Positions 10,415 to 20,553 of a stretch of 64,000 nucleotides of DNA are shown one piece after another. Each line of letters begins with the position of its first letter. Positions within the stretch are counted from its first letter, which is position 1. The translations under genes were made by a program, and so were the position numbers. The stretch is taken from assembly GCA_030340625.1 (NCBI GenBank), contig JAOPHQ010006540.1, forward strand, positions 338,501 to 402,500, in the 5' to 3' direction. Origin of the DNA: Merluccius polli. Taxonomy: Eukaryota > Chordata > Actinopteri > Gadiformes > Merlucciidae. The notes beneath the pieces are model-generated. The model searched no databases and was not told where the DNA came from. It saw only the letters and a list, made by a program, of their open reading frames with translations.

Positions 10415-10990
10415 TTGATGCAGCTAACGAGCAAAAGAGAGGCACAGCAACCTTCGATCATCTCTTGCAAAATAAAGCTACTCTACAAGGAGATTAGAGA
10501 TGCCTGCAAAAGGATCTTTTATCACCCTTGCAAGGAAATTGATATTGATGCGCAAATGGTTAAATTTAAAGCCTGCATTGGGCTCAAACAATATATAAAA
10601 AATAAGCCTGTTTGCTGGCAGACTCCAGTAAAGGTTATACATTGGGCTTATTTATCTACAAGGTAGCAAGGGGCTCAGTTATAAGTCGGTGATGCCGTTA
10701 ATCGACACACAGTTGCTGGGCACCGGCTTCAAGCTCTTTGTTGACAATTTTGACACAAGTCCCGCCCTTTTCTGCAACCTCCTTCAGAAGAGGATCTGGG
10801 CGTTCAGCACAAACAGAACTGAATTCCCAATAACTAAAGTCAACAGTCTGTACTCAAAATCACTGGATCAGGCAGGACTCCCTCCTCTCAGTGAGGGACG
10901 TCTTCCTGTGTTCAACACTCCACACGGCCCATGTGGAGGACACAGTGCGAGGGTCAAAGGTGCAAATGGGCACTGGGCATTAAAGCAGTA
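10415..10990 (+). pseudogene. piggyBac transposase remnant
   Basis: The frame at 10415-10666 includes DACKRIFYHPCKEIDIDAQM and VKFKACIGLKQYIKNKP. The frame at 10689-10860 includes LGTGFKLFVDNFDTSPALF and CNLLQKRIWAFSTNRTEFPI. These are diagnostic of piggyBac (PGBD4-like) transposases: the ID.QM word carries the first catalytic aspartate and VDNFDTSP the second. The intervening block (ADSSKGYTLG..IYKV, another frame at 10617-10670) is partly preserved. Stops, frameshifts and loss of both N- and C-termini make it non-functional. The last part (about 10860-10990) no longer matches. TTAA-bounded ends were not identified. Confidence 0.85.
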
Positions 10991-11368
10991 GCGTGCGGTG
11001 AGCCTCAATTTCAGTGGGGCGAAGCTACCCGTGTGGCCGACCACGGCCACAATATGTTTTTTAATGTGTATTTTTGAGCTACATTAATAGATGCTAACTA
11101 AACTAATTATGAACAAAAATACCGAACGTGCTTTGAAGCTTTGAACGTGTCAGCCGCAACACATGCATGATGTCGGGCGAATTAGTATGTGCAATGGAAA
11201 CACCAACCAGGTCTGGAATCATCTTTAGCTCGAGCTGTATAATACAGTAAGGAAGTGTATAGACCCCTTCGAGTGCAACGTCACAGAAATATGCGCACGC
11301 GTCTTGAGGTCAGAAAAACACCTACTCACATAGACTTCCACTAACGAAGTCCAAACAAAAAGTCTAAA

Positions 11369-11431
11369 ATGCCGACCTGTAGCGCTGTTGGATGTGAAAA
11401 TAGGACCAGCAGTGGCGTTGACCAGATTAGG
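11369..11431 (+). pseudogene. THAP zinc-finger N-terminal scrap
   Basis: From the ATG at 11369 the reading is MPTCSAVGCENRTSSGV, then a few unrelated residues to a stop after 31 codons. MP-x-C-x4-C-x-N is the classic start of a THAP C2CH finger. The rest of the finger (FFRFP-like, C-x2-H and AVPTLF words) is not found nearby. It is probably the first exon of a THAP-containing DNA transposon. A minus-strand reading of 11500-11735 (SENKVKYMAVNDSPQNISEY, then GPGIISTNWYWLTAI) is protein-like but I do not recognise it. Confidence 0.5.
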
Positions 11432-11779
11432 ACATTGTCCACTGGTTTAAGAATAAATAAATAAACTTACCCCGCCATGCAGGTGCAGTTAGCCGTGTGA
11501 ATGTAGCACTTCTCCTTGTTGTAGATCACCCATGCCTTGTACAACCATGTCTTCTTCCCTTGGCGCTAATTAACCCAATCTTTAATGGAAGCTGGGTCTG
11601 GCAAACTATCGCCGTCAGCCAATACCAATTTGTTGAGATATTATTCCCGGTCCTTAATCGGCAACGAGAGAGCATATTCGGAAATATTCTGAGGAGAATC
11701 GTTGACAGCCATGTACTTCACTTTGTTTTCTGACCCCATTAGGCGCGAAAAGACTGGTCAGCAGAAGTGCAGGTAATGC

Positions 11780-12334
11780 CATGCAAAGACACCACTGAAG
11801 TGCTCCACCTGTGATGTGCCTTTGTCTTCAGTCGTGACTGCTACAATGATGCGGCATGTTGCCAACAACCAGTTAAACGTACGATTGTAAATATGTAAAT
11901 GTAAATAGTTTGCTGTGTGTTATGTAAATAGTTTGCTTTGGTTTACAATCCATCTCTGTGCTGCTACCCATACTTGTTTTTTACTTGTTTTTAGTATTTA
12001 ATGCTGGTCTACTGACTTAAAATTGCACTGTCTTGCCTTACTTCTTTGCACCTCACCAAACCATGCCTGTCACTCTTATCACACTACCTCAGCACATTAA
12101 TGTGGACCTTGTTTGTTTGTTTGTTTGTCTGTTATTTAGTACCTACCTACCTCTCTTAGTATCTTTACTATTATTGTCTAGTGTATAGTATCTGTATTCT
12201 TATTTGTTGACTGTATTCCTAACTTCCTTTTTGCAATCCTGCTTGTTGTATGTTGTATGTGTATGTTATGTGTGATGTATCTATGTCTTTAAGCTACTTG
12301 GACCCTGAATTTCCCCTAGGGATAAATACAGTTT

Positions 12335-12368
<34 letters not shown>

Positions 12369-12370
12369 GC
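11780..12370 (+). mobile_element. 3' end of a truncated non-LTR retrotransposon with (ATCT)n tail
   Basis: A T-rich, gene-free stretch ends with the words TGAATTTCCCCTAGGG and ATAAATACAG and then a pure (TATC)n run at 12336-12368. A poly-pyrimidine/ATAAA 3' UTR followed by a tetranucleotide tail is the usual end of fish LINEs. Only the 3' UTR is present, as expected for a 5'-truncated insertion. The clade cannot be told from this part. Confidence 0.6.
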
Positions 12371-13145
12371 TGTGTTACTTTTCAGATAAATTGTAAACAA
12401 ATCATGTGACAGTCAAACAAATTGCTAGCCAATGATCCTTTCAAAAATGTATTTTGGGTAACAGAAAGAGCAGTTGGTAGTTTTTTTTTTGGCTAGATGT
12501 GAAACATAAAAACGTAAAACTGAAATTTCTTGGTGTGCATATCGCCAGGTCATTCATTGTGTTTCCAGGATCCTTTATTTGCATCCCCCCACCCCCCCAT
12601 TGGCTAAATCAGACCCCGCTCGATGTGACACATTGCATATGTAGTGATCACTATGCAGCAAACAAATTCAGTCTCATTTATAAAATCCTCTGTGCCCTTG
12701 CTTCAGCACAAGCCTCATCTGCGATGCTGCAGGGCTGAGGGCTCCCTCGAAAAAAATAAATGTTGTTGGGAGATAATGGATCTGTGCTTTACCTGTAATA
12801 CAAGGACAAGTCCGGGGCAAGCTTGTCAGCTGCACCAGCTTAGACGCTTTATCGCTGTTGTACGGAAGCGATATGGCTGACCTGTCACACAATTCATCAT
12901 CCCAGGCCTTGCATATGTACCCACATACCCCCCTCACCTCGCTCGCAGGCGATGTTCTCTCAGGTGCCTCGCGTGAAAACAACAATGACTTAGTTACAAT
13001 GTTAGCAATGTATGACTTAGTAGGCAACAGTGGAAATACTGATCTCTATCTTGTAGAAGACGATCTGTGCTACTCACCTATTGCTTTATGAACGTATGGT
13101 AAATGTAATATGTTTGTTTTCAGCTGCCAAAAAGTAGAAATGTAT
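12371..13145. other. No gene recognised
   Basis: Overlapping open frames exist on both strands (for example 12674-13027 minus, 117 codons; 12858-13091 plus), but neither shows a motif I know. A short C run lies at about 12588-12597. This may be part of the THAP-bearing element that begins near 11260. Confidence 0.4.
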
Positions 13146-13249
13146 TTCTTTTTTTCTTATATATATATACATATATATATAAGAATATCGGCCGCCAGGC
13201 GATTCGCGTAGAGTGGGGCTTGACGGTCATTCATCACCACAATGCGGGC

Positions 13250-13345
13250 GGGAGCCAGTTGATCCACTAGTCAACACGTGGGAGCTAGTTGATCCACTAC
13301 TAGTCAACACGCAGGAGCTAGTTGATCCACTAGTCAACACACTGC
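13250..13345 (+). repeat. Short tandem repeat, about 34-37 bp unit, three copies
   Basis: The word GAGC(C/T)AGTTGATCCACTA occurs three times (from about 13252, 13282 and 13316), each followed by GTCAACAC. The unit length differs by 3 bases because the middle copy reads ACTACTAGTC. Confidence 0.85.
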
Positions 13346-13456
13346 CATGCGAACGAGTTTTCAAGGCGGCGCGATGTCACGCGGATAATTCGCGTGACGT
13401 GGGGCTTCTAGGTCGCGATATTGATTTTCCCACTATGGCCACGCCAAGCACCGCCC

Positions 13457-13690
13457 CACCCTGCTCCTGATTGGTTGAGCTGTGCTCTCGACTCTAAGAT
13501 TGTTTACTGCGCCTGCTAACCCTAACCATAACCCTAACCATAACCCTTAACCCAAACCCTAACTATATCTTCAACACTTGTAAACTGAGCGGTCGTTGAG
13601 ATTAAACAATCTTCTAGCTTGCTGGGCGCAGTAGAACCAATCAGGATAGAGTCGAGAGCACAGCTCAACCAATCAGGAGCAGGGTGGGAT
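13457..13690. repeat. Fold-back with telomere-like sequence in its loop
   Basis: CCTGCTCCTGATTGGTTGAG (13459 on) and its complement CTCAACCAATCAGGAGCAGG (to about 13684) form arms of about 40-55 bp. The loop holds a degenerate run of CCCTAAC-like units (about 13516-13564), such as AACCCTAACCATAACCC, reminiscent of vertebrate telomere repeats (CCCTAA) but with 6-12 base spacing. Fold-back structure suggests a small non-autonomous DNA element. Confidence 0.7.
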
Positions 13691-13995
13691 TCGTAATTTC
13701 GCTTCTAGGTCGCACCTTCCTCCTGGTCCGCATGGACTTGGATCGCGTGCCCGCTTGCGCGTAATCAAATGTTTCAAGTGGGTTTGTTGTTTCAAATGTT
13801 TCAACACTCAACTGCCGTGACATTTTTCTTCTTTTCTACTTTTCTTCTTCTACAAGGGCCAATTAATATGCTCATCGCCACCAAGTGGTCAGGGTGTGAA
13901 TTGCAATCTGTCAAAATGACGGATGGCTCTCTGATTTTTCCGTCACCGTTTTAAAAAAACGGTCATTGACGGAAAATATTCGGTTAACGCGACCC

Positions 13996-13998
<3 letters not shown>

Positions 13999-14041
<43 letters not shown>
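13999..14041. repeat. (AT)n microsatellite
   Basis: Perfect AT dinucleotide run, then (TTA)n and a T-rich/A-rich stretch to about 14080. Confidence 0.95.
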
Positions 14042-14044
<3 letters not shown>

Positions 14045-14475
14045 ATTATTTTTTTTTTAAATTTATTTATTTTTTAAGACATGTGGCATTATTCAATAAG
14101 AACTCTTGTTTTTAATGATACTTAATGCCCTGTGATTGAGAGTTGATTCACTTTGTACTTGACTGTATCTGATTCTGGACTAAACCTCCAGCAATGCCCT
14201 GTGATGTTAACTTAGCAAGCAGAACAGACATCACTAATAACAGCATCAGATAGTTAACATGTTTAAATATAGCAGCAATACACACCTTTGAAGGCACCAT
14301 TCACACACTGCACACAACTGACATTGTTGTCTGATGCCCCACTGTTGTAAAGGAAGGATGCAGATGAGGCATCCCAGAATATGATCAACCCGCTGGCTGT
14401 CCTCCAGGCAACAACACGCTGTCAGGAAGTGACAGCGACCTGGAAACGGTAGAGTGGCTGGCATGGAAACCAGGT

Positions 14476-14476
<1 letters not shown>

Positions 14477-14511
<35 letters not shown>
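14477..14511. repeat. (CT)n microsatellite
   Basis: Perfect CT run of 35 bases. Smaller (CA)n and (AT)n runs follow at 14566-14600, 14650-14660 and 14693-14720. Confidence 0.95.
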
Positions 14512-14515
<4 letters not shown>

Positions 14516-14520
14516 ATAAC

Positions 14521-17500
14521 AGCTTCATCAGCCACTCTGCCCAGCTTGACTGCTGCACACATCAACACACACAGGTGCAGGTGTAAACACACACACACAT
14601 GTATGTAAACATGTCACACCTAAATAATATTAATGGAACCCCAGAAAACACACACACACAATAAAGCTATGGCTTATATGCACAGACAATGATATATATA
14701 TACAGTATATATATATATACATTTATTTCACCAGTCAAGTTACACAATTCCCCCACGGGGCTTCAACTACACATTTACCATTTTGTTACTTTTAGTCAAT
14801 GCTTTTAAATGTCCTCCCTTTTTTGGTGGCTCAGTATTTTATAATGAGGCTAGGCAGTAGCAGAATGTGACAGAAGCAGGCTCAGCCTCACCACGCCCTC
14901 TAACATGACCTCCAGCTCACCATCACTGTTCTTCTCTCTCGCTACATGGAGTCATGGCATCTGGTGTAGTGATCACAGAGCAGCAGAGGAATTCCATAAT
15001 GATTTGCAGGAAGTGTACACCGTCCCTGGTCAATACAAACACATCGGGTATCTCCCGTCAGGGCCACTGGTGGACAGCAGCCGGGTGCACATGTAACAAG
15101 ATTTTATATTGCAACACATTGCAACATTCAGCATTCAAACACAGCCAACCACTCCACAGAATGCATCTGGCTATCACAGAAACACACTCCTGTTTTGTTA
15201 GTATTCTGTCCTAATCACCAAGCTGATTACAATGACTTTTGCATGAATAAATGCATGTGTTGAGTCTTGCTGTGGACATAATCACCAAACGGATATCATT
15301 AAATGAGTGTTTCTGATTATCCCGGAAGAACCAACTCCCAAACTTAGTTTGTCTTGAATATGTCATGCCATATTCAGTTTGAACCAAACTAAAGGACAGT
15401 AGAGCTAGATTAGACTGGTCAAGATGAAATAATTATAAGCGTACCCTGTGCCTCATAACCGGCTGTTCCCAAACCAGGGACACCTTACATTGAGTAAATG
15501 GTACATTTTTGGGTAAAAAGGAGATCAAGTGATTCTTAAATGTGGCATGAGTCTGTAGCATACACAGTTGGCAAATGCAGTTGTCCGGTGTAATTATCTA
15601 TAACCTTTTGAGTGATACAGAAAATATGAAATTACTAAAGCGTTCCTTTTCAGAATAAAACATGTAATCATTTATTATTATATATTATTATATACATCCT
15701 AAATTCAAAAGCTGCATCAAGGGGTGTTGGTCATGGGGTGTTGGACGGTGAAATTAGTAAGATACCGGAGGTGAGTCAAATGTTATGCGTGAATAAAAAC
15801 TGCCCTTGGCTCTGTCCATTCACCACTTTTCCATGCTGTGTGCCTTCCCTGTCTCAAGAGAACATTATCGAATGCATGGAAATGCTGTTTAAGTAGCTTT
15901 GGAAAATATGTAATTATAGCCATGAATTGTGTGGAGGATCATGTTTGAATGGAGTGTTTGGAATTAAACCTGGGGCGCAAGAAAGGTGCAAATGATTTTG
16001 CCTGGATATATGCTAATCTAATAGGATCTTGTCCGTGAACGATGTGTATCCACAGTGTACCAAACAAACTTATCACAATCAATGCGTTGGGTTTCAGCAA
16101 CAACACAACACTCTTGAACAACTCTTGCTTTAAAGAGGTTTACACAGGTGACCAGCATGTTCCTCATCCACATTTCTTTCCCCCCTACCTTACCTTAAAT
16201 GGTCTCAAGGCCACTCCTCAGTTTGGCCTGAGCAGCCACCATACGACTCGGGTGATCAACATCAAAGATTTCGAAGCCCATTGGTAAGCAGCCCAACCGC
16301 CACATTCCCCTTGAACCGCAAATGCCTTATGACTGAATTTTAATTAACAAATCATCTTAAGTGCGTTTCTGAATGTGAATGTCCTCGCTGCCGGCCGCGG
16401 TCCGACAGAAAGCGAGGTTAGAGTATGCAATCAGTGTGCAACACGCTCTAATCGAACGTGGCACCCATGTAAGCTGGAGATAGATTGGTACGGATGTTTG
16501 TGCAAGAAGGCTTCTGGGCCAGGTACCTTTTAACTTGACAGGAAAGGGATACAAATACACTTTTACCATGTACCATTACTTTACAAACTCACTCTTGTAC
16601 CTTAAAGTATAAAATCATGCCATTAAATAAGATACAAATCCAACAAATGCATAATATTATGCATGATTCAGTGTGTGTCGATGTTAAATGTCTGCCATTC
16701 TAGCGAAAAGTCTAAATTGCATTAGGAGGTTCAGAATGCACTTTGGTTTTGTAAAATGCATTTCAAATGTATATTACATCTCATTTCTAAATCAATCTTA
16801 TAAAATGTCAACTGCTATCTAAACAAGCTCTGCGTTGAAATATTGGGAATCCAAGTGCCATATCTAATATTCTATATCATAAAACATGGTAGACTACAGT
16901 ATGGTTACAACACACCGTGGTTACACTGATTTTGAGTTGCGCAACTCCCAAATGTCCATGTTTGATTCACAGTAATAAAGGAGAACAATTATTGAGAGGA
17001 ATAAGATCTACTATTAAAACAAAGTGATTCTGAGCAAGATTTTATGAGCACTCCACAGAGGTCCAATATCTTTGTTTGCAGTATAGTTGTATGTGTTTCA
17101 TTACATTTTAAAACTGCCGAAGAAAACTAAACCCCTATCCTACTTTCTCTATCCCAGAATCTTGGTAAGATAGAGCAGCTTCTGATGATGTTCATCATAT
17201 TGTGTAGTTTTGTGTTTTCATGGCTGCAAATTGCAGTTGTTTGAGGCGTTTTGTTTTAGGGTTATTTTCCTGGTTGATTGGGCTAGTTTTGGGTTGTTTG
17301 AGGGCGTTCTTGTTGTGGTGTAATAACCCAGACAATACACAGCTGGTGCATTTGTATGGTCCTAAAGACACCTGCTGCAACCAGCCAGATGGTGCTCTCA
17401 CCATCGGATTCTGGTACTATTTATATATTTATATTTTTAATATTAATTAAACATCCATAGCAGCTGACAGAGGCATTGCTTTATTTCCAACTTATTCCTC

Positions 17501-17532
17501 TCAAATTCTTTGGGTATTGTGGTTTTAACATG
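14521..17532. other. No gene or mobile element recognised
   Basis: AT-rich DNA with short microsatellites only. Open frames up to 86 codons occur on both strands (for example 14954-15214 and 16042-16287) with no motif and no paired splice signals that I could support. Confidence 0.5.
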
Positions 17533-17540
17533 GTAGTAAC

Positions 17541-18601
17541 CATAGACGGATTATGACATATCGGGCCCCTGGGCACGTGGACTCCGCAGGCCCCCCCCCC
17601 CTTCCAACATAAACACACAAACCCAGAATACACACACACTTATTGGCCATAATAAGTCATTGGCCTATACCTGCAACTCAGCAGGATTTGTAGCACAGGA
17701 AAGGCAACCTCACAATAATTATTACAAATAAATGCATCTTTATTTAACCAAAACAGGATAAAAAATATATATAATTTATGCAATTTTTGGCGATTTGAAC
17801 AAATTTCGAATGCACCGCTTTCAACCACAAATAAAAACGACTTAAAGCAACTCAATACGAACAGTTCCTTACATTAATTGACAGTAATGCATTTCACCTA
17901 TGCAATGCATTTTTTCCGGGCTCTGTTTGGGAAATCCGAGGTACATTTTGCAAGGCAGCAGTTTCTCTTGTTTCTTTTTCTTTTTTTAATTTTCGCTTCA
18001 ACGCTCCACTTAGAGTTCGCCGTTGCTCCATGTTTAAATGACAGTGACTTCTTCGTGACTGACCGGTCTCAAATTCACAAACTGAAATAGTGCCCCCTAG
18101 TGATCTTTTTATTAATTTATTGCTGTTTTCGCTTGAATTTTTGTATTTCTCTACTGATTGCTTCGACAATGCAACATTAAAAGTTACTAACAGTGGGGCC
18201 CTGGGCCCCACTGTTAGTAACTTGTGGGGCGGCTCAGTCTACTTCAGTTACTAACTTTTTTCGCTTCAAAGCTCCACTTAGAGTTCGCCGTTGCTCCATG
18301 TTTAAATGACAGTGACTTCTTCGTGACCGGTCTCAAATTCACAAACTGAAATAGTGCCCCCTAGTGATCTTTTTATTAATTTATTTATAGTAGTAATAGG
18401 CCTACTATTGATGTTTTCGCTTGAATTTTTGTATTTCTCTACTGATTGCTTCGACAATGCAACATTAAAAGTTACTAACAGTGGGGCCCTGGACCCCACT
18501 GTTAGTAACTTGTGGGGCGGCTCAGGGGGGTCCAAGGGCCCCCCTGAGCCCTTGGGCCCCTGGGCATGTGCCCGGTGTGCCCGTGCAGTAATCCACCCAT
18601 G
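17541..18601. mobile_element. Non-autonomous hAT-type element, target GTAGTAAC
   Basis: The ends CATAGACGGATTATG (17541) and CAGTAATCCACCCATG (to 18601) are imperfect inverted copies. The 8-mer GTAGTAAC sits directly outside both (17533-17540 and 18602-18609), the duplication size of hAT elements and a match to their nTnnnnAn preference. Both tips are followed by GGGCCCCTGGGCA-type words. The inside consists of a C run (17590-17601), an AT-rich part and a tandem duplication (17994-18234 and 18260-18528). No transposase frame is present, so movement would need an enzyme from elsewhere. Confidence 0.85.
17994..18528. repeat. Tandem duplication (~240-270 bp), each copy ending in a palindrome
   Basis: 17994-18234 and 18260-18528 match almost throughout. 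Copy 2 lacks four bases (GACT) near 18327 and has about 26 extra bases around 18384-18410. Each copy ends in a 41-base palindrome with 20-base arms and a single T in the centre: 18182-18222 is perfect, 18470-18510 has one mismatch. The arms start AGTTACTAACAGTGGGGCCC. Confidence 0.9.
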
Positions 18602-18609
18602 GTAGTAAC

Positions 18610-19775
18610 TAGGGGTGTGACAGAATAATCGGTTATTTGATTATTCGTTCACAACAGCAAAAATCGATTTTTGTGGGTCAACTTTTTCTTATTTTGTTTT
18701 ACTTGTTAGTCTTCTATGATCATAAAGATAGAAGACTATGCTATTTATAACAGTTTTAAAATAATAGAAGCCTGTCCCAACACTGCTAATGGTTAATGGT
18801 TTTAATAATGAATGTATTTAGCAGCTGTTTCATTTAAACGAAGGCAAAATACACCAAAAAGCTCTACCTACTAATAATAACGGGTTGGTCATTTAATAAA
18901 CATGAATAGAACAGGTAGCGAACTTTCTTCCTTTTCTGGCGATCCGTCACCCACAATAGCACCTGCGTGATTTCTGTTTGGGTGAATAGCGCTAGTCCTG
19001 CTGTTCAAGACACGGCACAATGCTTAAACCACCTGTTTGCTTTGTGATAACTGGAGTAGTCTTCTGAAACTTTTAGGTTACGTAACAGAGTTGATAAGTG
19101 GATCTGAAAGTCACCGACGTCCATGCAGCAATCCTACGTGATATAGTTGTATATATTGTAGTTGTGTCCTTTATTAAAATAATGTATTTGTAACAAATTG
19201 AACCGCTTCTGAAATGAAAAGGTAAAAAACAGTTGATAAAAACACAATTATGCAGCGGTCTCTGCCGGCTCCGATTCAGACAGGGTTTGACTAGATGTTA
19301 AGCCCAACACACACGGCCATAGCAGAACATAGCCTACGGAGAATAATTTTTAATTTCCGTATGAATCTGGTTCTTGTTTGTGTCGCCATACAATATGGAT
19401 ATATGCTTTGGGTTTAATGGAAAAACCCAAGCTGGCGGTGGATAATTAGGCATGTCATTGAATGTGCGAGGGAGACGGACGAGAGGAGAGGATGGATGTG
19501 CGCTCCAACGGGAGAGCCACGTTTCCACATTTTCAGATCACGACCATGTAAGGCCAATTGATAGATATTGGCTGCAACAACAATAGATTATTAGCTGTTT
19601 GGCACCTCTCAATATTTAGGGTGCAATTCAGCTGCAAATAGGAACATTTCTACTGCATTCGGAACCAGCAAGGTGTTCATTTCTGACCCCATCGGCGAAT
19701 CCGAAGAATCGATTAATCTATCATACCACCCACCGATTATTCGACCATGAAAAATGTGAGTTGTTCACATCCCTA
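18610..19775. mobile_element. Second non-autonomous hAT-type element, sharing target GTAGTAAC
   Basis: Begins TAGGGGTGTGACAG right after the 8-mer at 18602-18609 and ends TTCACATCCCTA at 19775, followed at once by another GTAGTAAC (19776-19783). The ends are inverted copies (TAGGGRTGTGA). Subterminal ATAATCGG/CCGATTAT words are also mirrored. No transposase frame is present; the minus-strand frame at 19334-19528 has no motif. It abuts the previous element exactly, with one copy of the 8-mer between them. Confidence 0.85.
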
Positions 19776-19838
19776 GTAGTAACCATGATGAGCAGAGTAG
19801 ACAAAGGAAGGTTTCAAGTAATTCAGCAAATTTGAAAT

Positions 19839-19840
<2 letters not shown>

Positions 19841-19899
<59 letters not shown>
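19841..19899. repeat. (AT)n microsatellite
   Basis: Uninterrupted AT run of about 59 bases. Confidence 0.95.
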
Positions 19900-19902
<3 letters not shown>

Positions 19903-20512
19903 AAGGATGGCTAGATGGATCGACAGAGAGATGAATGGACTGATAGATCTAGATACATCTAGATTGGCTCATTGATTGATTGGCACCTCCCAATCGCTCA
20001 GGACTGACCTCACCATTGAGGAAAGGGGTGGGGGGGGTGTCCGAGGAGCAGAACGAGGGGGTGAAGACTGCTGGCATCATCTCTTTCCTGTACGGGAGTT
20101 CAGGACCTTGCAGAGGTAGGCCTACGACAATATCTCTATTAGGAGTGATGGAAAGCGCAGCGCGCCCACATTATTAACAGTGCTGCGCTTCAGGTCTGCG
20201 ATGAGCATCGCGGCGCTGAAGAGTAATGCCCTGCCGCCATCCCCTCTTATTGCTAAACCTCCAAGACCCACCACCACCACCACCTCCTTTTACTGCCAAG
20301 GTCACTGCTATTAAAATGAATTAACACCCACATTTGTTCCAATTACACCAAAGGCATCGCGGCAATACAGAATGAAGGGGAGGGGGGGGGTACAGGGCTG
20401 ACGTTGAGTAATACCCAAATATTATGAATCGCTTTGATTTCATTGTGATGCTTACATGAAATATGTCAAATATGCATATGCGGTGCATATAGGCATTCTG
20501 CCAACACACAGA

Positions 20513-20553
<41 letters not shown>

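Noticed and set aside
13516..13564. True telomere or interstitial telomere array
   Set aside because: The units are degenerate, with spacing from 6 to 12 bases, and the tract is only about 50 bases inside a fold-back.
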